The notes beneath the pieces are model-generated. The model searched no databases and was not told the origin of the DNA. It saw nothing but the letters and a program-made list of their open reading frames with translations. Position numbers and translations under genes: made by a program. Source: Edaphovirga cremea (GTDB lineage Bacteria; Pseudomonadota; Gammaproteobacteria; Enterobacterales; Enterobacteriaceae). From it: 64,000 nucleotides of DNA. This document shows, piece by piece, positions 1 through 11,008 of this stretch; position 1 is the stretch's first letter; every line of letters begins with the position of its first letter. The DNA lies in the NCBI RefSeq assembly GCF_003332275.1, contig NZ_QOVA01000005.1, positions 124,001-188,000 on the forward strand, read 5' to 3'.

Positions 1-519
1 CGCCACAGCCTTCGCCTGCATGCATTCGCCGATATCATCCGCCAAAGCCACTCGCGATTGATGCGCCAATACTATCGGGGCCAACGACACATCGAGCAGT
101 TGCAAGTAGGGCTGCAAAGCCAGAATCAGTGGAACCGCTTGACGGTGCACCGCTTTTGATGACAGTCCATCGCCAATAACCAACAGCAGATCGGCAGGTT
201 TCTGTCGGCGGCCCAGCAACATTTCGCGGCTTGGGGTATCCAGTTTACGACCAAGATCCGGACGGCGCAGATAGATTGAACGGTCGGGTGCGGCGCTGTG
301 CACCGTCAGCGTTTCCAGCCCTTGCTGCCCGAGTTGCTCCGCCAGCGTTTCGCTATCAAAGGATTGGTGAACGGCGTCCCGCGCCTGGGCGTGTGCCAGA
401 CCAAACTTCAGCAACTCTTCGGTCGGTAAACTGGAGCCTGAGCGCCCCAACGCGATACGCGCTGCGGTAAACTGGCGCAACGTTTCCCAGGGATTACGGT
501 GAGTGACCGGCTTTGTCAT
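1..519 (-). CDS. eutC: ethanolamine ammonia-lyase small subunit EutC (3' part beyond the window)
   Basis: Small subunit of the adenosylcobalamin-dependent lyase that splits ethanolamine into acetaldehyde and ammonia. The reverse strand reads open from ATG at 519 to the window edge (173 codons), beginning MTKPVTHRNPWETLRQFTAA and continuing through the family stretches ARIALGRSG and DRSIYLRRPDLGRKL. EutC proteins are nearly 300 residues, so the C-terminal part lies outside. The start overlaps the eutB stop in an ATGA, typical of translational coupling of the two subunits. No frameshift is seen in the visible part. Confidence 0.93.
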   Translation of the reverse strand, partial: MTKPVTHRNPWETLRQFTAARIALGRSGSSLPTEELLKFGLAHAQARDAVHQSFDSETLAEQLGQQGLETLTVHSAAPDRSIYLRRPDLGRKLDTPSREMLLGRRQKPADLLLVIGDGLSSKAVHRQAVPLILALQPYLQLLDVSLAPIVLAHQSRVALADDIGECMQAKAVA

Positions 520-1907
520 GAACGCACTCCTGATTCGGGGAGATGTTGCAGCAAAGGATGAGTAGCGCCGGTTTCGCAAATCATGCCCTGCGAATCGATA
601 ATGCGCATTTTTTCGAGCCACACCGCAAACTCAGGCGCATGTTTCAGTCCCAACAGCTCACGGATATACAGCGCATCGTGGAATGAGGTGCTCTGATAAT
701 TCAGCATGATGTCATCCGCACCGGGCACGCCGATCAAAAAGGTCAATCCCGCGGTGGCCAGCAGCGTCAACAGCGTATCCATATCGTCCTGATCGGCTTC
801 GGCATGATTGGTATAACAAACGTCACAGCCCAGCGGAACACCCAGCAACTTACCGCAGAAATGATCTTCCAATCCGGCGCGAATAATCTGTTTTCCATCA
901 TAAAGATATTCAGGCCCGATAAACCCCACCACGGTGTTGACCAACAGCGGGGAGAAACGGCGTGCAATGGCATAAGCCCGCGCTTCGCAGGTTTGCTGAT
1001 CGACACCAAAGTGCGCGTTGGCAGAGAGGCAACTTCCCTGCCCGGTTTCAAAATACATCACGTTGTCACCCAGCGTGCCACGTTTGAGACTTAACGCCGC
1101 ATCCTGCGCTTCTGCCAGCATCGCCAGATTGATACCAAATCCGCTGTTGGCCGCCTCACTGCCCGCAATGGACTGGAAAACCAGATCGACCGGCGCACCG
1201 CGCTCAATCAGCTTGATGGTATTTGTCACGTGCGTCAGTACGCACGATTGGGTGGGGATCTCAAAACGTTGAATCACGTCATCGAGCATGTAGTTGAGAT
1301 TCTCCAGCAGCCCCAGGCTGTCGCTGGCCGGATTGATCCCAATCACCGCATCACCTGCGCCATACAGCAGGCCATCCAGCATACTGGCGGCGATACCTTG
1401 CAGGCTGTCGGTGGGATGATTGGGCTGCAACCTCACGCTGAGATGGCCGGGCAACCCGATCGTATTCCTGAAACGGGTAATGACCCGGCACTTCCTGGCG
1501 ACCAGAATCAGATCCTGATTGCGCATGATTTTGCTGACCGCCGCCGCCATCTCCGGGGTTACCCCCGGCGCGATGTGCGCCAAAGTTTCGCTCCTGACTT
1601 TTTCACTCAATAGCCAGTTGCGAAAATCCCCTACCGTCAGGTGCGCTATAGGGGCAAATGCCTGCCGATCGTGGCTGTCGATGATCAGGCGCGTCACTTC
1701 ATCCTGTTCATAGGGAATCAGCGGTTGCTCCAGAAATGTCTTCAGCGACAGATCGGCCAGTACCATTCGCGCCGCCATCCGCTCTTCGGCACTTTCTGCG
1801 CCGATCCCGGCCAGATAGTCACCGGATCGCGCGGGTGAGGCTTTCGCCATCAGATCGCGCAGATCGCGGAAAGAGTAGCGTTGGTGACCGAGATTTGTTT
1901 GGTACAT
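516..1907 (-). CDS. eutB: ethanolamine ammonia-lyase large subunit EutB
   Basis: Catalytic large subunit of ethanolamine ammonia-lyase. The 463-residue protein covers the usual full length (about 453-465), from YSFRDLRDLMAKASP near the N-terminus through QPNHPTDSLQGIAASMLDG, GDAVIGINPASDS and LTHVTNTIKL in the barrel to GVPGADDIMLNYQSTSFHD near the C-terminus. ATG at 1907 has an AAGGAA Shine-Dalgarno. It is followed by eutC with a 4-base overlap and preceded, 14 bases upstream, by a decayed permease fragment. There is no eut microcompartment gene in view, so this resembles the simple permease-eutBC arrangement rather than the long E. coli eut operon. Where the cobalamin cofactor and the acetaldehyde dehydrogenase come from cannot be seen here. 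Confidence 0.96.
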   Translation of the reverse strand: MYQTNLGHQRYSFRDLRDLMAKASPARSGDYLAGIGAESAEERMAARMVLADLSLKTFLEQPLIPYEQDEVTRLIIDSHDRQAFAPIAHLTVGDFRNWLLSEKVRSETLAHIAPGVTPEMAAAVSKIMRNQDLILVARKCRVITRFRNTIGLPGHLSVRLQPNHPTDSLQGIAASMLDGLLYGAGDAVIGINPASDSLGLLENLNYMLDDVIQRFEIPTQSCVLTHVTNTIKLIERGAPVDLVFQSIAGSEAANSGFGINLAMLAEAQDAALSLKRGTLGDNVMYFETGQGSCLSANAHFGVDQQTCEARAYAIARRFSPLLVNTVVGFIGPEYLYDGKQIIRAGLEDHFCGKLLGVPLGCDVCYTNHAEADQDDMDTLLTLLATAGLTFLIGVPGADDIMLNYQSTSFHDALYIRELLGLKHAPEFAVWLEKMRIIDSQGMICETGATHPLLQHLPESGVRS

Positions 1908-1921
1908 AACATTCCTTCAGG

Positions 1922-2178
1922 CTATTCCCCACTTTTGGCCGTAGCCGGTCGCATTACGTGAAGCTGGGGAGCGTGATCCGCCGTATGACTCGAGTGATGC
2001 GTCAAACGGAGCCCGGCGTAAGCCAGCAGCATCATTGCTGCAAAAATCAAAACAGCAGGGTGTTGTAATAAATCATAGCGCCCAGACGCACTAACGCCAG
2101 AATCAGCGCCAGCCAGAAGCATTTATGATGCGAATTGAAAGCAAAGACAAACGCTGATTGATAAACCGATTCAGACAT
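1922..2178 (-). pseudogene. remnant of an amino-acid/ethanolamine permease C-terminus
   Basis: Two reverse-strand reading frames together look like the last membrane segment of an APC-type ethanolamine permease. The first frame (from about 2178) ends LALILALVRLGAMIYYNTLLF at a TGA (2047-2049). The second frame carries on with LIFAAMMLLAYAGLRLTH and ends at 1922. The change of frame falls in a T-rich stretch near 2047-2056. Only about 80 of the roughly 450 expected residues remain. The position, 14 bases before eutB, is where a dedicated permease sits in eat-eutBC operons. The frames are seen in the sequence; the family call rests on memory of related C-termini and is moderate. A small membrane protein is an alternative. 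Confidence 0.45.
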
Positions 2179-2366
2179 CGATTCTGCTGGTGTCTATACG
2201 GCATTCAGAGAGGCAGTAACGCAGGGTATCTGGATCTGGCATCAGGTGGGTGTGGAACCTGGGTGTTGATGCTTATTTTCAGTAGGATATTGCTGGCGAT
2301 CGGGCTGGTGGTGAGTACTTTTAAGCAAGGCGATGGTGACCGAGCGGTCCTGATACCCGGCGGTTT

Positions 2367-2582
2367 TCATGAACGCTTCAGGGGTTTGACCAGACTGTCG
2401 AGCCCCTCGATTTTAATCGCCAGCGTCATTTCCATCAGCATGCCCAGCTTTCCCGGCGGGAATTCGCCTTTACGGGCAAACCACAACAAATACTCTTCGG
2501 GAAGATCGATCAATACCCTCCCTTGATACTTGCCGAATGGCATAACGGTATTGGCGATCTCAATCAGATTCTCTTTTTCCAT
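2367..2582 (-). CDS. ypeB: YpeB family protein (DUF3820)
   Basis: Small conserved protein of 71 residues and unknown function, nearly identical in layout to E. coli YpeB (72 residues): MEKENLIEIANTVMPFGKYQ, then GRVLIDLPEEYLLWFARKGE and the end LVKPLKRS. Proteins with DUF3820 are sometimes fused to or encoded near nucleic-acid enzymes, and in E. coli ypeB also lies directly beside ligA on the same strand, as here. No membrane segment or signal peptide is visible. A shared transcript with ligA is plausible since the gap is about 70 bases and contains only a short stem (CCGCAGC/GCTGCGG) without a U-tract. Confidence 0.93.
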   Translation of the reverse strand: MEKENLIEIANTVMPFGKYQGRVLIDLPEEYLLWFARKGEFPPGKLGMLMEMTLAIKIEGLDSLVKPLKRS

Positions 2583-2651
2583 AACCGATTCTCACATTGG
2601 TGACCGCAGCCTGATTCTTTAACCAGCAGGATGCTGCGGCCAGTGCCTATT

Positions 2652-4679
<2,028 letters not shown>

Positions 4680-4692
4680 TCACCATTGAAGA

Positions 4693-4715
4693 TAAAAAAC
4701 TCCCGGCAGGCGGGA
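4693..4715 (-). terminator. probable terminator between zipA and ligA
   Basis: On the reverse strand TCCCG-CCTGC-CGGGA is followed by GTTTTTT, a short stem plus U-tract. It lies 107 bases after the zipA stop and just before the ligA start, so it may end or attenuate zipA transcription. Confidence 0.45.
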
Positions 4716-4821
4716 ATAGTTGAAGCATAGTTGTAGAATAGTTTGCAGAATAGGGAGTCGCCTGATACCGAAGTGGTGAATGACCCTGCGTTGCCAGGCA
4801 ACAGAGGGCCATTCATAAATA

Positions 4822-5844
4822 TCAGGCCGTCGCGTCCAGCACTTCGCGGATGCGCGCTTTATAGGTTTCCAGCTTTTGCGGCGTCATCATTCGACGCTCA
4901 TCGTCCCACACCACACCACCTACATCATCGGCAATACGTTGGGCAGACTGCAACAGTAATTTGAAGTTCTGATTGGCGTCGCCATAACACGGAACCATCA
5001 TGAACATGGTCACGCCCGGCGTGGAAAAATCAGACATCGTATCGGGATCAAACGAACCCGGTTTCACCATATTCGCAAGGCTGAACAAGACCGGACCACT
5101 GCCCGCCGGGCTCAGGTGACGGTGGAAAATATTCATCGCGCCAAATTGGAAGCCAGCTTGCAATACGCTGTTCAGCAATACTTCACCGCTGAGAACGCCG
5201 CCCGGATGGGCCGCAACGTGCAATACAAGCACGGTTTCTTTCAGCTTCTCTTTCTTGGCTGCGACGGGTGCAGCAGGTTCTGCTGCATGTGCCGCATCCT
5301 GACGATGCTGCGACGCGACAGGTTCAGCGACGGGTTGAGACGCTACGCCTTGATTGCGATCGCGCCCACCGTGATCACGAACGCCCGAATCGCGAGCAGG
5401 CTGACTGGCAGGGTCGCGTTGCGGCGGCACATCGCGGCGCGGCGCAACAGGCGGTTCTGTCGCAGAGTAACCCTGCAACAGAGGATCGCTTCCCTCTGGC
5501 TGATGTGACACAGGCTGGCGCGGTGCAGGCTGCTGGACACGCGGCGGCTCCTCAGCAACAGGCTGGGGTCGGGCCGGGCGTCTTACCGGCTCTTCTTCCG
5601 GTTCATCATACTGACCCAAAGAGGGTTCATCTTCAGGATGAGTAGTACGCACCCGCACTTCACCAACCCCATCGTCGAAGTCATCGACTGGAGATTGATC
5701 CCGCTCTTTCTTTACACGTTTAGCTGGACGATCGCGAAAAAGTGATGAGCGTTCTTTACGGCTGGTCCACAAACCATGCAATAACAACGCTATTATGGCG
5801 ATCGCGCCAACAACGATTAATATCAGACGCAAATCCTGCATCAT
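4822..5844 (-). CDS. zipA: cell division protein ZipA
   Basis: Inner-membrane protein that tethers FtsZ at the septum. The start was set at the ATG-ATG at 5844, giving 340 residues beginning [20 protein letters not shown], which matches E. coli ZipA. A 17-codon longer frame to 5895 has no family support. Parts: N-terminal membrane anchor (about 5-25), basic segment [19 protein letters not shown], a long Pro/Gln/Arg-rich linker rich in charged residues (about 50-200), and the C-terminal FtsZ-binding domain (about 205-340; [40 protein letters not shown]). The linker is the variable part in all ZipA proteins. It is divergent from cysZ with about 220 bases between them, as in E. coli. Confidence 0.97.
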   Translation of the reverse strand: MMQDLRLILIVVGAIAIIALLLHGLWTSRKERSSLFRDRPAKRVKKERDQSPVDDFDDGVGEVRVRTTHPEDEPSLGQYDEPEEEPVRRPARPQPVAEEPPRVQQPAPRQPVSHQPEGSDPLLQGYSATEPPVAPRRDVPPQRDPASQPARDSGVRDHGGRDRNQGVASQPVAEPVASQHRQDAAHAAEPAAPVAAKKEKLKETVLVLHVAAHPGGVLSGEVLLNSVLQAGFQFGAMNIFHRHLSPAGSGPVLFSLANMVKPGSFDPDTMSDFSTPGVTMFMMVPCYGDANQNFKLLLQSAQRIADDVGGVVWDDERRMMTPQKLETYKARIREVLDATA

Positions 5845-6067
5845 TGCAATCTCTGTTGTTCTAATACATTGCCACCGCGGCAAACATTCACACACCTAAC
5901 TCTATTTGCCTGCGTACACAAGTGCAAGTCCGTGCTGTACTTTCTGCTAATAAACATGACTAGTGCACCTTTTTTTGCTGTTTTTTCATCCAAATGTCCT
6001 CTAGCCAGTGGAAAATCATAACGATATGATAGTCGGATCTATCAGAGTCCGAGAGAATATTTGCTTA

Positions 6068-6835
6068 ATGTCTGCATCATCACAAGATTTTCCCCACCAC
6101 AACGGTGTTCATTATTTCACCCAAGGGTGGCGTTTGCTCTCACTACCGGGCATCAAACGCTATGTCATTATGCCATTATTGATCAATATTCTGCTGATGG
6201 GCGGTGCTTTCTGGTGGTTATTTTCAAAATTGGGCCAGTGGATCCCCGCCATCATGGATCGCGTGCCCGATTGGTTACAGTGGTTGAGCTATTTGATCTG
6301 GCCCATCGCGGTGATTTCCATCCTGCTGGTATTCAGTTATTTGTTCAGCACGATTGCCAACTGGATTGCTGCGCCGTTCAACGGATTATTGGCAGAACAA
6401 CTTGAAGGCCAACTCAGCGGCAACCCTTTGCCAGACAGCGGAATACTGGGAATCGTTAAAGATTTACCGCGCATTATGAAGCGTGAATGGCTGAAGCTGA
6501 TGTATTACCTGCCGCGGGCGATTGTGCTGCTGGTGCTCTACTTTATTCCAGGGATCGGCCAAACCGTCGCGCCAGTGCTGTGGTTCTTGTTCAGTGCCTG
6601 GATGCTCGCCATCCAATATTGTGATTATCCTTTTGATAACCACAAGGTCAGTTTTCCGTTAATGCGCAGTGCACTGCGCAAAAACAAAGTGGATAATTTG
6701 CAGTTTGGTGCCCTGATCAGCGTGTTTACCATGATTCCCATCCTGAATCTGGTCATCATGCCCGTTGCCGTCTGTGGCGCGACCGCCATGTGGGTCGATC
6801 GCTACCGCAACACCTGTTCACCGGCGGTTCGCTAG
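6068..6835 (+). CDS. cysZ: sulfate transporter CysZ
   Basis: Inner-membrane sulfate uptake protein that feeds cysteine synthesis. The start chosen is ATG 6068 ([20 protein letters not shown], 255 residues); an in-frame extension back to 6008 exceeds the usual length of about 253. Signature stretches are [19 protein letters not shown], hydrophobic segments around residues 30-50 and 68-95, [37 protein letters not shown] and [18 protein letters not shown]. It is followed by cysK about 170 bases later on the same strand, matching the E. coli zipA/cysZ/cysK order. CysB control is expected from the family; I could not define a CysB site with confidence. Confidence 0.96.
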   Translation: MSASSQDFPHHNGVHYFTQGWRLLSLPGIKRYVIMPLLINILLMGGAFWWLFSKLGQWIPAIMDRVPDWLQWLSYLIWPIAVISILLVFSYLFSTIANWIAAPFNGLLAEQLEGQLSGNPLPDSGILGIVKDLPRIMKREWLKLMYYLPRAIVLLVLYFIPGIGQTVAPVLWFLFSAWMLAIQYCDYPFDNHKVSFPLMRSALRKNKVDNLQFGALISVFTMIPILNLVIMPVAVCGATAMWVDRYRNTCSPAVR

Positions 6836-7005
6836 ATTTTCCGGGGATTTGTCTGGGTTATTTTCCGGGTGAATCCCCCTTCCCCTTGTGCACAAAACTT
6901 ATTGCCTAATAACATATCGATATAACAATTCCTTACTTCCCTGCCAGAATTGATAGCGTATGCTTTCCAGACTCCCTAAAATTTCAGACAGTTAAAGGAC
7001 AGATG

Positions 7006-7974
7006 ATGAGCAAGATATATGAAGACAATTCTTTAACAATCGGCCATACCCCGCTGGTTCGCCTCAACCGTATTGGCAATGGACGCATTCTGGCCAAAGT
7101 CGAGTCCCGCAACCCAAGTTTCAGCGTGAAGTGCCGTATCGGTGCCAACATGATTTGGGACGCTGAAAAACGCGGTGTTCTGACTGCAGATAAAGAATTG
7201 GTAGAACCGACCAGTGGTAATACGGGTGTCGCACTTGCTTTTGTGGCAGCAGCGCGCGGCTACAAACTGACGTTAACCATGCCTGAAACCATGAGCGTGG
7301 AACGCCGTAAGCTGCTGAAAGCACTGGGAGCGAATCTGGTGTTGACCGAAGGTGCGAAAGGCATGAAAGGGGCCATTGCCAAAGCTGAAGAAATTCAGGC
7401 TTCCGATCCCGATCGTTATCTGATCCTGCAGCAATTCAGCAATCCCGCCAACCCGCAAATCCACGAACAAACCACCGGCCCGGAAATCTGGGAAGACACC
7501 GATGGCGATATCGATGTCTTCGTCGCTGGCGTCGGTACCGGCGGTACCCTGACCGGTGTCGGGCGCTACCTGAAAAATACCAAGGGCAAAGCGGTAACAC
7601 TGGTTGCTGTAGAGCCAGCTGATTCGCCGGTTATTACCCAGGCATTGGCGGGCCAGGAACTCAAGCCTGGCCCACACAAAATTCAGGGTATCGGTGCCGG
7701 TTTCATTCCGGGCAACCTCGATTTGGATCTGATTGACCGTGTTTCCCTGGTCACCAACGACGAAGCAATCAGTTATGCCCGTCGATTGATGGATGAAGAA
7801 GGAATTCTCGCGGGTATCTCTTCCGGTGCCGCCGTTGCCGCAGCGGTCAAACTTTCAGAAGAAGCGGACTTTACCAACAAAACAATTGTGGTTATTCTTC
7901 CATCGTCAGGTGAGCGCTATTTGAGCACCGCGTTATTTGCCGATCTTTTCACTGAGAAAGAACTGCAACAATAA
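7006..7974 (+). CDS. cysK: O-acetylserine sulfhydrylase A CysK
   Basis: PLP enzyme that makes cysteine from O-acetylserine and sulfide in the cytosol. The second of two adjacent ATGs (7006) is chosen because AAAGGA at 6994-6999 then has a spacing of 6; this gives 322 residues beginning [20 protein letters not shown]. The PLP lysine is K42 in [14 protein letters not shown], the substrate loop is TSGNTG (about 69-74), the phosphate-binding loop is [10 protein letters not shown], and the C-terminus ends [12 protein letters not shown] exactly as in E. coli. The rho-independent terminator at 8001-8024 isolates it from ptsH. Confidence 0.98.
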   Translation: MSKIYEDNSLTIGHTPLVRLNRIGNGRILAKVESRNPSFSVKCRIGANMIWDAEKRGVLTADKELVEPTSGNTGVALAFVAAARGYKLTLTMPETMSVERRKLLKALGANLVLTEGAKGMKGAIAKAEEIQASDPDRYLILQQFSNPANPQIHEQTTGPEIWEDTDGDIDVFVAGVGTGGTLTGVGRYLKNTKGKAVTLVAVEPADSPVITQALAGQELKPGPHKIQGIGAGFIPGNLDLDLIDRVSLVTNDEAISYARRLMDEEGILAGISSGAAVAAAVKLSEEADFTNKTIVVILPSSGERYLSTALFADLFTEKELQQ

Positions 7975-8000
7975 TGCCAGATGCTGTCAAACGGCTAATT

Positions 8001-8024
8001 AAGCACCTTTCGGGGTGCTTTTTT
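8001..8024 (+). terminator. rho-independent terminator of cysK
   Basis: AAGCACC-TTTCG-GGGTGCTT followed by TTTT, 27 bases after the cysK stop. Confidence 0.9.
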
Positions 8025-8093
8025 GTGGACTGAGTCAAAGTTTACACCACTTGAAGATTGATTTTACCCGCCAGGTTTAGTATTTAACCGTTC

Positions 8094-8118
8094 AATTATT
8101 TCGATGCACGAAATTAAT
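8094..8118. promoter_or_regulatory. Mlc-type operator upstream of ptsH
   Basis: AATTATTTCGATGCACGAAA continuing TTAAT is an inverted repeat (ATTTCG-ATGCA-CGAAAT core, 8098-8114) that fits the Mlc/NagC pattern TTATTT...GAAATTAA known upstream of the E. coli ptsHI-crr operon. It lies about 45 bases before the best promoter candidate. The palindrome is seen in the sequence; assignment to Mlc rests on family knowledge. Confidence 0.6.
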
Positions 8119-8139
8119 CTGATCCCGGTCGTTGTTCAT

Positions 8140-8155
8140 GCTGAATCGATTTACT
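8140..8155. promoter_or_regulatory. Cra (FruR) binding site upstream of ptsH
   Basis: GCTGAATCGATTTACT fits the Cra consensus (TGAAWCGNTTNA-like). In E. coli Cra also acts on the distal ptsH promoter region, so the position between the Mlc-like box and the -35 at 8159 is consistent. Confidence 0.6.
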
Positions 8156-8158
8156 GAT

Positions 8159-8188
8159 TTGTTACATGACAGAAAAAAGCGGCATAAT
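8159..8188 (+). promoter_or_regulatory. candidate sigma-70 promoter for ptsHI-crr
   Basis: TTGTTA (8159-8164) and CATAAT (8183-8188) are separated by 18 bases, just after the Cra-like site. This would leave a leader of roughly 180 bases before ptsH. Additional promoters nearer the gene are likely, as in E. coli. The stretch 8025-8371 contains no gene. Confidence 0.45.
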
Positions 8189-8305
8189 GGGTTGCAGGTT
8201 GGAAACCTCTAAACGTGTGGGTGTGTTTTACCCTACCTTGCGCTTTATTTTGTTTCCTGTTGCATCGGACCGCGCCCCCGACCCCTGGTCAGGCGCTACT
8301 ATACA

Positions 8306-8339
8306 GGCTAAAGTTGGACACCTAAGCTAAACTTTAGCC
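8306..8339 (+). repeat. perfect inverted repeat in the ptsH leader
   Basis: GGCTAAAGTT (8306-8315) and AACTTTAGCC (8330-8339) form an exact 10-bp stem with a 14-base loop, ending about 20 bases before the ptsH Shine-Dalgarno (GGGGAAA). There is no U-tract, so it is not a terminator. It could stabilise the 5' end of the mRNA or affect translation. Confidence 0.6.
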
Positions 8340-8371
8340 AATAACATTAAACCAATAGTTGGGGAAACATA

Positions 8372-8629
8372 ATGTTCCAGCAAGAAGTTACGATTACTGC
8401 TCCAAATGGTCTGCACACTCGCCCTGCTGCACAGTTTGTGAAAGAAGCCAAACTCTTTACTTCTGATATTACCGTCACCTCTAACGGTAAAAGCGCTAGC
8501 GCCAAGAGCCTGTTTAAACTGCAAACGCTGGGTCTGACCCAGGGCACTGTGGTGACCATCACTGCTGAAGGTGAAGACGATAAGAAGGCCGTTGAACACT
8601 TGGTAAAACTGATGGCAGAGCTTGAATAA
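8372..8629 (+). CDS. ptsH: PTS phosphocarrier protein HPr
   Basis: Small cytosolic phosphocarrier that takes phosphate from enzyme I and passes it to the sugar-specific EIIA proteins. The 85 residues are the exact family length and begin [20 protein letters not shown]. The phospho-histidine is H15 in the GLHTRPA motif, and the regulatory-serine region is [16 protein letters not shown]. The Shine-Dalgarno is GGGGAAA a few bases upstream. It is first in ptsH-ptsI-crr, with 46 bases to ptsI. Mlc and Cra operators upstream suggest control by glucose and fructose metabolites. Confidence 0.98.
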   Translation: MFQQEVTITAPNGLHTRPAAQFVKEAKLFTSDITVTSNGKSASAKSLFKLQTLGLTQGTVVTITAEGEDDKKAVEHLVKLMAELE

Positions 8630-8675
8630 CAAGCCCGGTATTTTGAGTTAAACCAGTCAACAGTAAGGTAGGGTT

Positions 8676-10403
8676 ATGATTTCAGGCATATTAGTATCAC
8701 CGGGCATTGCTTTTGGTAAGGCACTCTTACTGAAAGAAGATGAAATTGTCATCGACCGGAAAAAAATCTCTGCTGATCACCTCGATCAGGAAGTCGCACG
8801 TTTCCTTAATGGCAGGGCGAAAGCCTCCACCCAGTTGGAAACGATCAGAACCAAAGCTGGCGAAACCTTGGGAGAAGACAAAGCAGCGATCTTCGAAGGC
8901 CATATTATGCTATTGGAAGACGAAGAGCTTGAGCAGGATATCATAGCCCTAATCAAGAAGGATAAAGTCACTGCTGATGCTGCTGTTTTTGACATATTTC
9001 AAGGTCAGATCGAAGAGCTGGAAAGTATCGAGGATCCCTATCTGAAAGAACGTGCGGCTGACGTGCGTGACATCCGCAAACGCCTATTGCGTAATATTCT
9101 CGATATGCCCGTTATTGACCTCGGTGCCATTCAGAATGAAGTCATTCTGGTTGCGACCGATTTGACCCCGTCAGAAACCGCGCAGTTGAACCTGAACAAG
9201 GTTCTGGGCTTTATTACCGATCTGGGTGGCCGGACCTCGCATACGTCAATCATGGCCCGCTCCCTTGAGTTGCCAGCGATTGTGGGTACCAGCGACGTCA
9301 CCAAGCAAGTTAAAAATGGCGATTTCCTGATCCTCGATGCCGTTAACAATAAAATCTACGTCAACCCTACTGCTGACGTTATTGATGAATTAAAAAAAGT
9401 TCAAAATCAGTACGTTACTGAAAAGAACGATCTGATCAAACTGAAAGATCTGCCAGCGATTACCCTGGACGGACATCAGGTTGAAGTCTGTGCCAACATT
9501 GGTACCGTGCGTGACGTTGCCGGTGCAGAGCGCAATGGCGCTGAAGGTGTTGGTCTGTACCGTACAGAATTCCTGTTCATGGATCGTGATTCCCTGCCAA
9601 CCGAAGAAGAGCAGTTCCAGGCCTACAAGGCTGTGGCTGAAGCTATGGGTTCACAGGCGGTTATCGTTCGTACCATGGACATCGGCGGCGACAAAGAACT
9701 GCCGTACATGAATCTGCCGAAAGAGGAGAACCCATTCCTCGGCTGGCGTGCAATTCGTATCTGTCTGGATCGCAAAGAGATTCTTCACGCACAGTTACGT
9801 GCCATCCTGCGCGCATCGTCATTTGGCAAACTGCGTATCATGTATCCGATGATCATTTCCGTTGAAGAAGTGCGTGAACTGAACACGGAACTTGAACTGC
9901 TGAAGAGTCAGTTGAGAACAGAAGGCAAATCCTTCGACGAAAGCATTGAAGTGGGCGTAATGGTTGAAACGCCAGCGGCGGCAACCATCGCACACCACTT
10001 GGCGAAAGAAGTAGATTTCTTTAGTATTGGGACAAACGATCTTACGCAGTATACTCTGGCAGTAGATCGTGGCAATGAGCTGATTTCTCATCTCTATAAC
10101 CCTATGTCTCCTTCAGTGCTTGCACTGATTAAACAGGTCATTGATGCATCTCATGCGCATGGCAAGTGGACCGGTATGTGTGGTGAGCTTGCTGGCGATG
10201 AACGTGCTACACTGCTGTTATTGGGCATGGGATTAGATGAGTTCAGCATGAGTGCTATTTCGATCCCGCGCATCAAGAAAATCATTCGTAACACGAATTT
10301 CAAAGATGCGAAGGCGTTGGCCAATGAAGCACTTGCTCAGCCGACGGCGCAAGAGCTGATGAATCTGGTCAACAAGTTCATTGAAGAAAAGACACTCTGC
10401 TGA
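8676..10403 (+). CDS. ptsI: PEP-protein phosphotransferase (enzyme I)
   Basis: Starts the PTS cascade by moving phosphate from PEP to HPr. It has 575 residues, the normal enterobacterial length. The N-terminal HPr-binding/phosphohistidine half has the active histidine H189 in [20 protein letters not shown]. The C-terminal PEP-binding barrel includes [38 protein letters not shown] and [20 protein letters not shown], with the catalytic cysteine in [13 protein letters not shown]. The start ATG 8676 follows a GGTAGGG-type Shine-Dalgarno. It is cotranscribed with ptsH and crr by spacing. Confidence 0.98.
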   Translation: MISGILVSPGIAFGKALLLKEDEIVIDRKKISADHLDQEVARFLNGRAKASTQLETIRTKAGETLGEDKAAIFEGHIMLLEDEELEQDIIALIKKDKVTADAAVFDIFQGQIEELESIEDPYLKERAADVRDIRKRLLRNILDMPVIDLGAIQNEVILVATDLTPSETAQLNLNKVLGFITDLGGRTSHTSIMARSLELPAIVGTSDVTKQVKNGDFLILDAVNNKIYVNPTADVIDELKKVQNQYVTEKNDLIKLKDLPAITLDGHQVEVCANIGTVRDVAGAERNGAEGVGLYRTEFLFMDRDSLPTEEEQFQAYKAVAEAMGSQAVIVRTMDIGGDKELPYMNLPKEENPFLGWRAIRICLDRKEILHAQLRAILRASSFGKLRIMYPMIISVEEVRELNTELELLKSQLRTEGKSFDESIEVGVMVETPAAATIAHHLAKEVDFFSIGTNDLTQYTLAVDRGNELISHLYNPMSPSVLALIKQVIDASHAHGKWTGMCGELAGDERATLLLLGMGLDEFSMSAISIPRIKKIIRNTNFKDAKALANEALAQPTAQELMNLVNKFIEEKTLC

Positions 10404-10449
10404 TTCCATTAGCTGGAACGCCGCCCAAATTATTGCTTAGGAGAAGATC

Positions 10450-10959
10450 ATGGGTTTGTTCGATAAACTGAAATCTCTGGTTTCTGATGATAAGAAAGAC
10501 ACGGGTACTATCGAGATCGTTGCTCCTCTTTCTGGTGAGATCGTCAATATTGAAGATGTGCCGGACGTAGTGTTTGCTGAGAAGATCGTAGGCGACGGTA
10601 TTGCCATTAAACCTGCGGGCAACAAAATGGTTGCGCCGGTTGATGGAACTATCGGTAAAATCTTTGAAACCAACCATGCTTTCTCTATCGAATCCGACAG
10701 CGGCATCGAGCTGTTTGTTCACTTCGGTATTGATACCGTTGAACTGAAAGGCGAAGGCTTCAAACGCATCGCTGAAGAAGGTCAACGTGTCAAGAAAGGT
10801 GATGTTGTGATCGAATTTGATCTGGCCCTGCTGGAAGAGAAAGCCAAGTCGACCCTGACTCCGGTTGTTATCTCCAACATGGACGAGATCAAAGAGCTGA
10901 TCAAACTGACCGGCAGCGTGACCGTGGGCGAAACCCCAATTATTCGCATCAGAAAGTAA
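10450..10959 (+). CDS. crr: PTS glucose-specific EIIA component (Crr)
   Basis: Cytosolic EIIA-Glc: passes phosphate to the glucose EIIBC and acts as the signal in inducer exclusion and adenylate cyclase activation. The 169 residues equal the E. coli length. Active-site histidines H76 ([11 protein letters not shown]) and H91 ([13 protein letters not shown]), numbered with Met1, correspond to H75 and H90 of the mature protein. The amphipathic N-terminus [16 protein letters not shown] is conserved. The Shine-Dalgarno is AGGAGAAGATC. It ends the pts operon and is followed by a strong bidirectional terminator. Confidence 0.98.
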   Translation: MGLFDKLKSLVSDDKKDTGTIEIVAPLSGEIVNIEDVPDVVFAEKIVGDGIAIKPAGNKMVAPVDGTIGKIFETNHAFSIESDSGIELFVHFGIDTVELKGEGFKRIAEEGQRVKKGDVVIEFDLALLEEKAKSTLTPVVISNMDEIKELIKLTGSVTVGETPIIRIRK

Positions 10960-10975
10960 GCATTACTGAGCGACG

Positions 10976-11007
10976 GAAAAACGGCACCCGCGGGTGCCGT
11001 TTTTTTT
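10976..11007. terminator. bidirectional terminator between crr and a sensor kinase gene
   Basis: The perfect 20-base palindrome ACGGCACCCGCGGGTGCCGT (10981-11000) is flanked by an A-run on the left and eight Ts on the right. It serves crr on the plus strand and probably the convergent kinase gene on the minus strand. Confidence 0.92.
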
Positions 11008-11008
11008 G

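Noticed and set aside
2158-2526. Plus-strand frame of 122 codons over ypeB
   Set aside because: Its 3' half is antisense to ypeB and the 5' half has no recognisable domain.
8189-8300. CRP sites in the ptsH upstream region
   Set aside because: GTGTG-containing stretches exist but no TGTGA-N6-TCACA palindrome good enough to call.
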